A stretch of DNA of 14,169 nt from Thermomicrobiales bacterium (GCA_004525275.1 SPCO01000013.1:1-14169); one strand, 5' to 3'; counted from the stretch's first letter, positions 1 through 6,821 are shown. Program-made: numbers and translations. Notes: generated by a model not told the origin, from the letters alone.

Positions 1-130
1 ACTCGAGCCGCCGCAACATGGACACTGGTCCTACAGGCCCGGTTGCCCGCCAGCTAAGCGCACGGGGAATACCGGTCGCTAGATAGGCCCGCAAATCGCG
101 GAAGCCGACGCATTCGCCCTGCAGGTGTTC

Positions 131-218
131 TGGTAGGCGAGAGAGGGGTCGAACCTCCACGCCGCTTACGCGGCACCGGCTCCTAAGGCCGGCGCGTCTG
201 CCATTCCGCCACTCGCCC
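131..218 (-). tRNA. tRNA-Leu (anticodon UAG)
   Basis: Decodes CUA and related leucine codons. Read on the minus strand, an acceptor stem GGGCGAG pairs with CTCGCCT (first pair G-U), followed by discriminator A and an encoded CCA (plus-strand tgg at 131-133). The anticodon stem CCGGC/GCCGG encloses the loop CTTAGGA, which gives anticodon UAG. A long variable arm (GCCGC, loop GTAA, GCGGC) and the TTCGACC T-loop mark a type II leucine tRNA. It begins 5 nt after the stop codon of the preceding minus-strand protein gene, with no visible promoter between, so it is probably cut out of that gene's transcript. Confidence 0.95.
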
Positions 219-223
219 GCCGG

Positions 224-805
224 TCAGTCTACCGCGGCGTCCTTCGCAGATGGAGCCGGCGGATCGTCCTTGGCGGCGTGGGCGGCCTCAGCCTGTTGCC
301 CAGCCCGTTGGCGAACCTGTTCGAGCTGGGCCTGGAACCCCTTGTCATCCGTGCTGAACAGCCAGTCCGCCCCGTATCTGGCTCCTCGGCCAAGCAACGG
401 TTTGGCAACCGATACCATGAGGAGGTTTCGCAGCCCCGAGCGATCGCGCGCCGCCTGCTTGGCGTATCGCGCGAAATCCCGCTCCAACGCACCGCGCACC
501 TTGGCACCATCATCCCCCAGCTCTCGCAGGGCTCGATCAACCTGTTCGGGAAGCATCGACTCTGGAAGAGGATCGGGTGCGCCAAAGACGACCCGCTTGC
601 CCTTGCGGAAGATCCGCTGCGGGCCCCGAAACGCAACGAAGGCGGCTCCTCCTGCTACGGCAGCAGCTTTGCCCGGGCTCCGTCGGATCTTGGCCCGCAC
701 GTCCACCGCGGCACGCGCGGAGGCCTCCAGCATTTCGAGATCCTCGCCGAGGATGGCTCGAGCCGCTAGGACCCGATCCCGGGCGGCATCCGTTTCTGTA
801 GCCAC
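224..805 (-). CDS. Small conserved hypothetical protein
   Basis: This is a 193-residue protein of unknown function. It is rich in Ala, Arg and charged residues and has one weakly hydrophobic Gly/Ala stretch (about residues 46-58, after RRSPGK), followed by a basic segment (RIFRKGKR). The C-terminal third is probably a charged helix ending in an Ala/Lys/Asp tail. The start is GTG at 805, supported by a perfect AAGGAG Shine-Dalgarno sequence with an 8-nt spacer. This start lies inside the upstream membrane-protein gene, giving a 40-bp overlap and likely translational coupling. The layout (hydrophobic patch, basic patch, partner of a Holin-X-like gene) recalls small envelope proteins of the DUF3618 kind, but I do not recognise a definite domain. 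tRNA-Leu follows after 5 nt. The gene is probably real; the function is unknown. Confidence 0.75.
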   Translation of the reverse strand: MATETDAARDRVLAARAILGEDLEMLEASARAAVDVRAKIRRSPGKAAAVAGGAAFVAFRGPQRIFRKGKRVVFGAPDPLPESMLPEQVDRALRELGDDGAKVRGALERDFARYAKQAARDRSGLRNLLMVSVAKPLLGRGARYGADWLFSTDDKGFQAQLEQVRQRAGQQAEAAHAAKDDPPAPSAKDAAVD

Positions 806-1605
806 TCGAGCGTCTCCTTGCTGGTTTCGATGGTCTGCGTGGGATAGAACCGCAACTTGAGGGTCTCGGGATCGACGTTGCTGGCCTCGATCGCCATCAG
901 GACGATCCAGATGACGTACCCAACGGTGATCCCGATCCCCGCCCCGACCTGTGGACCGAAGGTGATTGCCGTGAAGGCACCGACCGCCACACCGAGGACG
1001 GTCAGCAGGATGAATGCACCGATCCGACCCCAGGGTGAACCGGGCATTCGAATCGCGACGATGAGACCAGCGATCAGCCCGATCAGGCTACCGAGCGCGG
1101 CACCCACGACGAGGGGCTGGTTCGCGGGATCGACGCCAAGTGACAGTGACTCGGCGATCGATGCATACAGCTGGTTGGGCAGGTTGAGTCCGAACACGAC
1201 CCCAACGACGAGTCCGACCGCGATCGAGATCAGCAGGCGGACGCCGAGTCGACCGCCCGGGGTGCCAAGGGCGAGAAGGATCGCGGCCAGCGCGAGCGAG
1301 CAAAAGAGCAGCACGCCATGGATGACGCCCCAGGCCATGGACCCAAGCAGAAGCTGGCCCATCGAGAGCGAGACGCCGATGACCAGCAGGAAGACCGCGA
1401 AGATGACGAGCACGATGGCCAGCGCGGCGAGCGCCGCGACTCGGCCGACCTCCCCGGCGATCGCGCCGGCTTCCGCCTTTGCCAGGTCGACATGCGCGAC
1501 CGCGAGCGCCATCGCAGCCTCCCGGGTAGCGCCGATCTGGGCTCGCAGCCCCGGCGGCGGATCGTTCGGCCCGCGTGGCGACGGCGGTTCGGGCGGCTGA
1601 TTCAA
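766..1605 (-). CDS. Multi-pass membrane protein, Holin-X (superfamily III)-like N-terminal part
   Basis: This is a 279-residue integral membrane protein. An amphipathic helix (about residues 22-55, containing VAHVDLAKAEAG) is followed by two close hydrophobic helices (about 57-80 and 88-112). This resembles the actinobacterial Holin-X / phage holin 3_6 family, where chromosomal copies are envelope proteins rather than lysis holins. Four more Gly/Ala-rich membrane segments follow, then a cytosolic tail with the pattern LKLRFYPTQTIETSKETLEW. Positions are by eye. The longest reading frame begins at TTG 1605 with no convincing ribosome site. An internal ATG at 1512 (residue 32) has GGGAGG five nt upstream, so the mature product may be 248 residues. 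The amphipathic helix would extend across both choices. An extended -10 (TGG-TATCAT) lies upstream at 1680-1688. The function is unproven. Confidence 0.75.
   Translation of the reverse strand: MNQPPEPPSPRGPNDPPPGLRAQIGATREAAMALAVAHVDLAKAEAGAIAGEVGRVAALAALAIVLVIFAVFLLVIGVSLSMGQLLLGSMAWGVIHGVLLFCSLALAAILLALGTPGGRLGVRLLISIAVGLVVGVVFGLNLPNQLYASIAESLSLGVDPANQPLVVGAALGSLIGLIAGLIVAIRMPGSPWGRIGAFILLTVLGVAVGAFTAITFGPQVGAGIGITVGYVIWIVLMAIEASNVDPETLKLRFYPTQTIETSKETLEWLQKRMPPGIGS
814..819 (-). promoter_or_regulatory. Ribosome binding site of the small hypothetical gene
   Basis: AAGGAG on the minus strand, 8 nt before the GTG at 805. It fixes the GTG start and hence the 40-bp overlap with the upstream gene. 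Confidence 0.75.
1518..1523 (-). promoter_or_regulatory. Ribosome binding site favouring an internal ATG start at 1512
   Basis: GGGAGG on the minus strand, 5 nt before ATG 1512-1510 of the Holin-X-like gene. It is much stronger than anything before the TTG at 1605, so translation may start here, or at both sites. Confidence 0.45.
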
Positions 1606-1641
1606 GGCGGGATCGTCCAGGATCGTGCTCCGCTAGGGCTC

Positions 1642-1678
1642 GGGCGTGCGTGCATCGGCTTGGGTGTGCGTGCATCGG
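1642..1678. repeat. Two 17-bp direct repeats, 20-bp period, between divergent promoters
   Basis: The copies at 1642-1658 and 1662-1678 match at 16 of 17 bases, sharing GTGCGTGCATCGG exactly. The 20-bp period puts both copies on the same face of the helix. The second copy ends 2 bp from the -10 box of the minus-strand promoter and would cover its transcription start. This is compatible with a pair of binding sites for a regulator, or with a simple tandem duplication. Confidence 0.6.
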
Positions 1679-1679
1679 G

Positions 1680-1688
1680 ATGATACCA
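1680..1688 (-). promoter_or_regulatory. Extended -10 promoter of the Holin-X-like operon
   Basis: On the minus strand TGG-TATCAT: TATCAT matches the TATAAT consensus at five of six bases and carries the TGN extension. No TTGACA-like -35 is seen at 17 bp. The predicted start of transcription is near 1673, giving a leader of about 68 nt to TTG 1605 or about 160 nt to ATG 1512. Confidence 0.45.
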
Positions 1689-1711
1689 GTGCGCCGGCCT
1701 GGCCTCGCGGC

Positions 1712-1717
1712 TACGCT
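1712..1717 (+). promoter_or_regulatory. -10 box for a leaderless cinA-like transcript
   Basis: TACGCT ends exactly 6 nt before the ATG at 1724, with no Shine-Dalgarno sequence between. This spacing places the transcription start on or next to the start codon, as in leaderless genes. The same arrangement recurs at 13254-13259 and, on the minus strand, at 13212-13217. Confidence 0.4.
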
Positions 1718-1723
1718 CTGGTC

Positions 1724-3001
1724 ATGACCGCCCAACGTCGTCTGTTGACGGCCGAACTACTGAGCGTGGGTACGGAAGTCGTCGTCGGCGAGACGCGAGA
1801 CACGAACGCGGGTGAGCTGGGCGGTTCCTTGACCGCCGCGGGCGTCCGGGTGACGCGGATCACCGCCCTACCCGATCAGTTGGACACGGTTGCTGAGGCA
1901 TACCGGTCGGCACTCTCGCGAGTCGATCTCGTCGTGTCGACTGGCGGACTTGGCCCCACGCCCGATGACCTGACTCGCGAAGCGATCGCAAGGGTGTGGA
2001 ACGAGGAACCGGTCGTTGATCCCTCGCTCGAGGCATGGCTTCGCGATCTCTGGGCGCGGCGCGGGATCGATTTCCCCTCGATGAACCTCAAGCAGGCCTG
2101 GCTGATCCCTTCGGCGGTCGCGCTGGCCAACCCGAACGGCACGGCACCGGGCTGGCTGGTGAGCGGACGGGATGGGCAGGTCGCCGTGGCACTGCCGGGG
2201 CCACCGCGCGAGATGCGCCCGATGTGGGCCAACGAGGCCCTGCCGCGACTGGTCCAACTGGGCCTCGGCGCGGATATTGCTTCCAGGACCTATCGACTGG
2301 CCGGGATCGGCGAATCGCAGGTCGCCGAGCTCCTGGGTGAATCCTTGCTGCGATCGACGGAACCGACGATCGCGACCTACGCCCGGGCCGAAGCCGTGGA
2401 CGTCCGGATCTCAGCCACCGGTCGCGGCGACCGATCCGCCGCATCGCTGGTCGAGGAGTCGGCGGCGGTCGTGCTTGAACATGTCGGCCGCTACGTCTGG
2501 GCGACCGGTACGACGACCTGGAGCGAGGCCATCGGACTGCGCCTCGCCGGACTCGAGTGGACCGTCGCGATCGTCGAGATCGGGACCGCTGGGAGTGTGG
2601 CGGCACTGTTCGGTGACGTCCCGTGGGTCCGCTTCGGCGAGTCCATCGCCGCCGATGCGCCTGCCGCCCGCGTACACGGTGTCCCGGCCTCCGACCGTCC
2701 CGCGGCCACGGAACACGAGACCGACGCCAGCGACCACGACCTCCCTCGTTTCGCCGAGCGTGCTCGAGAGCTCGGCGGGTCAGAGGTCGGACTCGCCGTC
2801 CGAACACAAGCACGAGCCGGCGATACAGCGGTGTCCATCGCGATCGTGACCCCGCTCGGCGCACGACAGGTGCGACGGGCTGTCTTCCTGTCCGGGCCGA
2901 TGGGCCGCACGCGCGCGGCGCTGGCCGCCGCGGCCGTGCTCCTCGAGTCGCTGCCGCGGGCCGGCCACGACGGATCGCCGGAGTCAGGTTCCTCCGCTTA
3001 G
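1724..3001 (+). CDS. cinA: CinA-like protein with degenerate C-terminal PncC domain
   Basis: This is a 425-residue protein of the CinA family (competence/damage-inducible protein A, COG1058 plus PncC). The N-terminal MoCF/COG1058 domain is well kept: VGTEVVVGETRDTN near residues 15-28, TGGLGPTPDD at 73-82, and LPGPPREM further on. In the family this domain can act as an ADP-ribose pyrophosphatase. The C-terminal half should be a nicotinamide-mononucleotide amidohydrolase, but the catalytic AESCTGG motif reads VEIGTAG (284-290), so serine and cysteine are replaced by Ile and Gly. The region after it is a low-complexity Ala/Asp-rich stretch without the usual GGVVAYSN pattern. The ATG at 1724 is chosen because family homology starts there and a -10 box sits 6 nt upstream; a longer in-frame extension to 1646 would run through that box. 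The last bases overlap the stop of the convergent mrp gene. Confidence 0.85.
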   Translation: MTAQRRLLTAELLSVGTEVVVGETRDTNAGELGGSLTAAGVRVTRITALPDQLDTVAEAYRSALSRVDLVVSTGGLGPTPDDLTREAIARVWNEEPVVDPSLEAWLRDLWARRGIDFPSMNLKQAWLIPSAVALANPNGTAPGWLVSGRDGQVAVALPGPPREMRPMWANEALPRLVQLGLGADIASRTYRLAGIGESQVAELLGESLLRSTEPTIATYARAEAVDVRISATGRGDRSAASLVEESAAVVLEHVGRYVWATGTTTWSEAIGLRLAGLEWTVAIVEIGTAGSVAALFGDVPWVRFGESIAADAPAARVHGVPASDRPAATEHETDASDHDLPRFAERARELGGSEVGLAVRTQARAGDTAVSIAIVTPLGARQVRRAVFLSGPMGRTRAALAAAAVLLESLPRAGHDGSPESGSSA

Positions 3002-4077
3002 GAGATCGTCAACACGGGTTGCGCCACACCTTGCGCTGCCCGGACGCTCATCCGCGCCGCGACGATGCTCGCGATCGCAGTCAGTGCCTGGCCGGCCGGT
3101 CCGGGTTCGCGCTGAGCGACCGCCGGGACGCCGACGTCGCCGCCCTGCCGCACCGTCACGTCGAGCGGGACTCCGCCCAGGTAGTCGAGGCCGTGCTCCG
3201 CCGCGAAACGCTCGCCACCGCCTCGACCGAACACCTCGGTCAGCTCGCCACAATGTGGGCAGGCGAAGGCAGTCATGTTCTCAACGAGGCCGATGACCGG
3301 CACGCTCATCCGCTTGAACATCGCCAACGCTTTGCCGACATCGGCCAGGGCCACGGCCTGCGGAGTCGTGACCAGGACGGCCCCTGAGATGGGCACCGCC
3401 TGGGCCAGGGTGAGCTGCGCGTCGGATGTGCCCGGCGGCAGGTCGATGACCAGGTAGTCGAGTTCGCCCCAATCGACATCCCGCAGGAATTGCTGGATCG
3501 CGCCGCCGACCAGCGGGCCGCGCCACACGATGGGCTGGCCTTCCGGTACGAAGAACTGGATCGAGATGGCCTTGACGCCATACCGCTCGAGGGGAGTGAT
3601 CTTGTTGTCGGCGCTCGCCTGAGGTTGACCTTCCAGCCCGAGCATCATCGGGATGTTGGGGCCGGTGATGTCCGCGTCGAGCAGACCAACGGACGCGCCC
3701 GCCTGGGCCAACGCTACGGCCAGGTTGACGCTGACCGTGCTCTTGCCGACACCACCTTTGCCTGAAGCGACGGCGATGATGTTCTTGACCCCGGGAACGA
3801 GCTGCTCGGCCTGCCTCGGCTGGGCACGGCGGACCATGGCACCCCAGCTGATATCGACCTTCGTCGCACCGATGGCTGCAAGCGCCACATTCGTCGTGCG
3901 CTCGATCTCGTCCTTGAGCGGGCAGGCCGGGGTGGTCAATTCGATCGTCAAGGCCAGGGCAGAGCCGTCGATGACGACGTTCTTGACCATGTCCAGGGCG
4001 ATGAGGTCACGGCCGAGTTCCGGCTCCTGGACCGTGCGCATCGCCTCGATCACGGCTTCCTGGGTCAGGCTGGGCAT
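2998..4077 (-). CDS. mrp: Mrp/ApbC family iron-sulfur cluster carrier ATPase
   Basis: This is a 359-residue P-loop protein of the Mrp/NBP35 family, which binds and passes on Fe-S clusters in the cytosol. The N-terminal MIP18/DUF59-type domain (about 1-80) has the TTPACPLKD signature with Cys52. The deviant Walker A GKGGVGKST is at 106-114, the LDAD motif (Walker A') at about 133-136, and the IDLPPGTSDAQLT segment at about 211-223. The cluster-binding pair CPHC is at 273-276. The ATG at 4077 begins exactly at the conserved N-terminus; the much longer open frame upstream has no family similarity and crosses the opposing promoter. A GAGGA 11 nt upstream is a modest ribosome site. The gene converges with cinA: its TAA and the cinA TAG share the four bases TTAG at 2998-3001, so no terminator fits between. 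Confidence 0.95.
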   Translation of the reverse strand: MPSLTQEAVIEAMRTVQEPELGRDLIALDMVKNVVIDGSALALTIELTTPACPLKDEIERTTNVALAAIGATKVDISWGAMVRRAQPRQAEQLVPGVKNIIAVASGKGGVGKSTVSVNLAVALAQAGASVGLLDADITGPNIPMMLGLEGQPQASADNKITPLERYGVKAISIQFFVPEGQPIVWRGPLVGGAIQQFLRDVDWGELDYLVIDLPPGTSDAQLTLAQAVPISGAVLVTTPQAVALADVGKALAMFKRMSVPVIGLVENMTAFACPHCGELTEVFGRGGGERFAAEHGLDYLGGVPLDVTVRQGGDVGVPAVAQREPGPAGQALTAIASIVAARMSVRAAQGVAQPVLTIS

Positions 4078-4281
4078 GGGCGGGTCGATCCTCGGGTTCG
4101 GTGGGTCGGTCGTTCTGACAAAGAACGCGTCGATATCGTACCGCGGCGACCCCAGACGTGCCGGCGGTCGCAACCCGGCGGCCGCAGGCCAAACACCGCG
4201 ATCGACGGATTCCGTCGCAAGTGGGTCAGGTTTCCTCGAATGTCGCACGATCCGCGCCCGCCGATCCCGAGTCTCCTTTCC

Positions 4282-4311
4282 TTGACACTGCAAGCGCCCG
4301 AAACCTATGCT
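4282..4311 (+). promoter_or_regulatory. Sigma-70-type promoter of the potADBC-aminotransferase operon
   Basis: A perfect -35 TTGACA (4282-4287) and a -10 TATGCT (4306-4311) are separated by 18 bp. The predicted transcription start is near 4318, leaving a leader of about 55 nt before the GTG at 4373. It is the only canonical -35/-10 pair I see in the window. The first ATG of the open frame (4307) is part of the -10 box and cannot be the start codon. Confidence 0.75.
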
Positions 4312-4363
4312 CGCGGCGTCCGAGCCCTTCGTTACGAGCTCGCGCCCTTGCAGCCTGCAGTCC

Positions 4364-4367
4364 GAGG
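4364..4367 (+). promoter_or_regulatory. Ribosome binding site of the PotA-like gene
   Basis: GAGG, 5 nt before the GTG at 4373. Together with the promoter position it decides the start in favour of 4373 over the upstream in-frame ATG at 4307. Confidence 0.6.
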
Positions 4368-4372
4368 CGAAC

Positions 4373-5500
4373 GTGCCGACCGTAGACGTCAAGCTCGTGG
4401 ATGTGGTCAAACGCTTCGGCGATGCTGTGGCCGTCGACCACATCAACCTCGAGGTCATGGACGGCGAGTTCTTCAGCCTTCTCGGCCCATCTGGATGCGG
4501 GAAGACGACCACCCTGCGCATGATCGGCGGCTTCGAAGAGCCCACATCCGGACTGATCGAGCTCCAGGGCCAGGACGTGACGTGGCTGCCGCCCTACCGG
4601 CGCAACGTCAATACCGTCTTCCAGAACTACGCCCTCTTCCCGCATCTGACCATCTACGAAAACGTCGCGTTCGGCCTTCGACGGCAGGGCGTCAGCGATC
4701 CCGAACTCAAGAGCCGCGTCCACGAGATGCTCGCTCTCGTCGAGTTGTCGGGTTTCGACGCGCGCAAACCGACGCAGATCAGCGGGGGGCAGGCGCAGCG
4801 AGTCGCTCTCGCGCGAGCGCTCATCAACAAACCCGCGGTCCTGCTCCTGGATGAACCGCTCGGCGCCCTCGATCTGAAGCTCCGCAAGCAGATGCAGGTC
4901 GAGCTGAAGCGGATCCAGCAGGAAGTCGGGATCACGTTCGTGTACGTAACCCACGACCAGGAAGAGGCGATGACGATGTCCGATCGTATCGCCGTCATGA
5001 ACCGGGGTCGGTACGAGCAGCTCGGCGAGCCGGAGGTGCTGTACGAGCGCCCGACGACACGCTTCGTGGCCGGGTTCCTCGGGATCAGCAACCTGCTGCC
5101 CGGGACGGTCGGCGCGGCCGATGGATCGTATGCCGCTGTCCGCCTGGCCGATGACACGACGGTCCGTGCCCCAAAGAGTCTCTTTGTTGCCGATCGGTCA
5201 GGGGTCAGCGTCGGCGTCCGGCCGGAGAAGATCCGGATGCACGAACAGTCAGCGGAGCCACCGGCCGGCCACAACCAGCTATCCGGAACGGTCCGGGACG
5301 CGTCGTACATCGGCGTCAGCACCCAGTACATCGTCGAAGCTCGTGGTGGCGCCCAGATCATGGTTTACGAACAGAACGTCGAACGGGCGACCAAAGCGGA
5401 ATTGTGGGCGCCGGGAGAATCCGTGCGCTTGTCCTGGTCGCCCGATCACACCTTCGTGGTGACCGACGACGAAGGTGCGGCCGCCGCGGCGCCACGATGA
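4373..5500 (+). CDS. potA: Polyamine-type ABC transporter ATP-binding protein (PotA-like)
   Basis: This is a 375-residue ATPase that powers the PotB/PotC permease pair from the cytoplasmic side; E. coli PotA has about 378 residues. Walker A GPSGCGKT is at 38-45, the Q-loop at Gln84 in the VFQNYALFPHLTIYENV segment, the signature ISGGQAQR at 136-143, Walker B VLLLDEPLGALD at 156-167, and the H-loop His194 in VTHDQEEAMTMSDR. The C-terminal part, from about 235 (FLGISNLLPGTVG) to the end, is the TOBE substrate/regulatory domain typical of PotA, MalK and FbpC. The start is GTG at 4373, with GAGG upstream. It is the first gene of the operon, followed after 35 nt by the binding-protein gene. The exact substrate cannot be read from the ATPase; the neighbours point to polyamines or a related amine. 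Confidence 0.92.
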   Translation: MPTVDVKLVDVVKRFGDAVAVDHINLEVMDGEFFSLLGPSGCGKTTTLRMIGGFEEPTSGLIELQGQDVTWLPPYRRNVNTVFQNYALFPHLTIYENVAFGLRRQGVSDPELKSRVHEMLALVELSGFDARKPTQISGGQAQRVALARALINKPAVLLLDEPLGALDLKLRKQMQVELKRIQQEVGITFVYVTHDQEEAMTMSDRIAVMNRGRYEQLGEPEVLYERPTTRFVAGFLGISNLLPGTVGAADGSYAAVRLADDTTVRAPKSLFVADRSGVSVGVRPEKIRMHEQSAEPPAGHNQLSGTVRDASYIGVSTQYIVEARGGAQIMVYEQNVERATKAELWAPGESVRLSWSPDHTFVVTDDEGAAAAAPR

Positions 5501-5523
5501 ACGGCCCGGGTGGGCAAAAGCTT

Positions 5524-5528
5524 GGAGG
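5524..5528 (+). promoter_or_regulatory. Ribosome binding site of the PotD-like gene
   Basis: GGAGG, 7 nt before the ATG at 5536. It favours that start over an in-frame ATG at 5497 that overlaps the potA stop codon. Confidence 0.75.
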
Positions 5529-5535
5529 TACGAAC

Positions 5536-6783
5536 ATGAATCCGGACCCGGAAACGCGCGGTCGAGGGCTCTCTCGGCGCCATTTCATCCAGGGCTCAAG
5601 CCTGGCCGGCTTCGCCGTCTTCCTGGCGGCCTGCGGCCGCGCTGGCATATCGAACGCGCCATCGGCCGCCCCATCAGCCGCGCCAACAGCGGGATCGACT
5701 TCCGGTGCGTCGGTCGCGCCGTCTGCCGCGGTCGAACCGACCCCAAAGCCGACCACGTCTGCCGAGCTCAACTGGGCGAACTGGACCTACTACATGGACA
5801 TCGACCCGGACGACTCCAACAAGTTCAAGACGCTCGAGGACTTCAAGGCCGAGTACGGGACGACGGTCAACTATCAGGAGGTCATCGACGACAACGATGG
5901 CTTCATCGGCACGATCCGGCCGCAATTGCAGTTTGGACAGGATACTGGCTGGGACCTCATCGTCGTGACCGACTGGATGGCCGCCCGCCTTATCCGGCTG
6001 GGCTGGGTCGAGCAGATGGACCCCGGGAATATGCCGAACGTCGTGGCCAATCTCCAGGATGTCTACAAAGACGTCGCCTGGGACCCGACCAACGACCACC
6101 ACGTGCCGTGGCAGTCCGGCATGACCGGCCTCGGTTATGACCACAAGAAGACCGGCGATCTGACCAGCCTGAACGCGCTGTTCGACCTCAAGTACAAGGG
6201 CAGCATCGTGTATCTCACCGAGATGCGCGACACGCTCGGGTTGACGATGCTCAAGCTCGGCCTGGAACCATCGACCGCGACCACCGAGGACTGCGATGCA
6301 GCCGTGGCGGAGATCAAACGGGCCCAGGACGAAGGCATGCGCGCCGTGTTCAAGGGCAACAAATACGCCGAGTTCCTCAAGAGCGGCAATGCCGTGCTGT
6401 CGATGGCCTGGTCAGGCGACATGATCCAGGCGCTGCTCGACAAGCCGAGCCTGCGCTTCACAATCGCCGACGAGGGCGGCATGCTCTGGACCGACAACGT
6501 AATGATCCCCAACGGGTCGCAACATGCATACACCGCCCAGGTGATGATCGATTTCTGCTACCGGCCCGAGATCGCGGCCCAGATCGAGGCGTACGTGAAC
6601 TACATCTGTCCGGTGAAGGGTGCGGACCAGATCCTTCTCGCCGAGAACCCGGACATCGCCAACAACCCGCTCATCTTCCCGCCCCCGGAGATCCTGGCGA
6701 GACTCCACATCTTCAACGGCCTTGATGAGGCGGCCGAGAAATACTTCAACGACAAGTTCTCGACCTTGACCGGCCTCGGCTGA
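5536..6783 (+). CDS. potD: Extracytoplasmic polyamine-binding lipoprotein (PotD-like), Tat-exported
   Basis: This is a 415-residue solute-binding protein of the PotD/PotF type (SBP_bac_8). The N-terminus carries a twin-arginine motif SRRHFI (13-18), a short hydrophobic stretch and a lipobox LAAC (30-33), so Cys33 should be lipidated after Tat export. An Ala/Ser/Pro-rich linker (about 36-72) tethers the domain. The mature domain opens with NWANWTYYMD, resembling the NWTEY start of E. coli PotD. AWSGDM (Trp292) and EGGMLWTDN (Trp318, Asp320) line up with PotD segments whose Trp and Asp residues cradle the polyamine, and an acidic TEMRDTL segment matches the position of PotD's DDAREV. These matches are recalled from the family, not computed. 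It lies between potA and the permease genes. Putrescine or spermidine is the best guess. Confidence 0.9.
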   Translation: MNPDPETRGRGLSRRHFIQGSSLAGFAVFLAACGRAGISNAPSAAPSAAPTAGSTSGASVAPSAAVEPTPKPTTSAELNWANWTYYMDIDPDDSNKFKTLEDFKAEYGTTVNYQEVIDDNDGFIGTIRPQLQFGQDTGWDLIVVTDWMAARLIRLGWVEQMDPGNMPNVVANLQDVYKDVAWDPTNDHHVPWQSGMTGLGYDHKKTGDLTSLNALFDLKYKGSIVYLTEMRDTLGLTMLKLGLEPSTATTEDCDAAVAEIKRAQDEGMRAVFKGNKYAEFLKSGNAVLSMAWSGDMIQALLDKPSLRFTIADEGGMLWTDNVMIPNGSQHAYTAQVMIDFCYRPEIAAQIEAYVNYICPVKGADQILLAENPDIANNPLIFPPPEILARLHIFNGLDEAAEKYFNDKFSTLTGLG

Positions 6784-6821
6784 CCGGCACGTCGTCGATC
6801 TCGCAGCGCTGAGAGGGATTC

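Noticed and set aside
89..101. CCGC-AAATC-GCGG hairpin downstream of the tRNA as a terminator
   Set aside because: Only a 4-bp stem with no T-run on the minus strand.
1..130. Possible gene ends or start in the leftmost 130 bases
   Set aside because: All plus-strand frames stop by about 86 without recognisable protein. An ATG at 19 on the minus strand with AGGA upstream could begin a gene leaving the window, but only six codons are visible. I see no supported feature here.
131..218. tRNA-Leu as an integration (att) site of a mobile element
   Set aside because: No integrase gene, no second copy of the tRNA 3' end and no foreign-looking gene in the window.
766..1605. Prophage lysis holin
   Set aside because: The family resemblance is to chromosomal Holin-X envelope proteins; the protein is far longer than a phage holin and there is no endolysin or phage gene nearby.
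4135..4140. TACGAT on the minus strand as the -10 box of mrp
   Set aside because: Position would give a leader of about 50 nt and the hexamer resembles the other boxes here, but there is no -35 or TGN extension and it overlaps a palindromic CGATATCG; not strong enough to list.
4078..4545. N-terminal extension of the Mrp reading frame
   Set aside because: No family similarity; it covers the whole divergent region including the potA promoter on the other strand. Mrp homology begins at ATG 4077.
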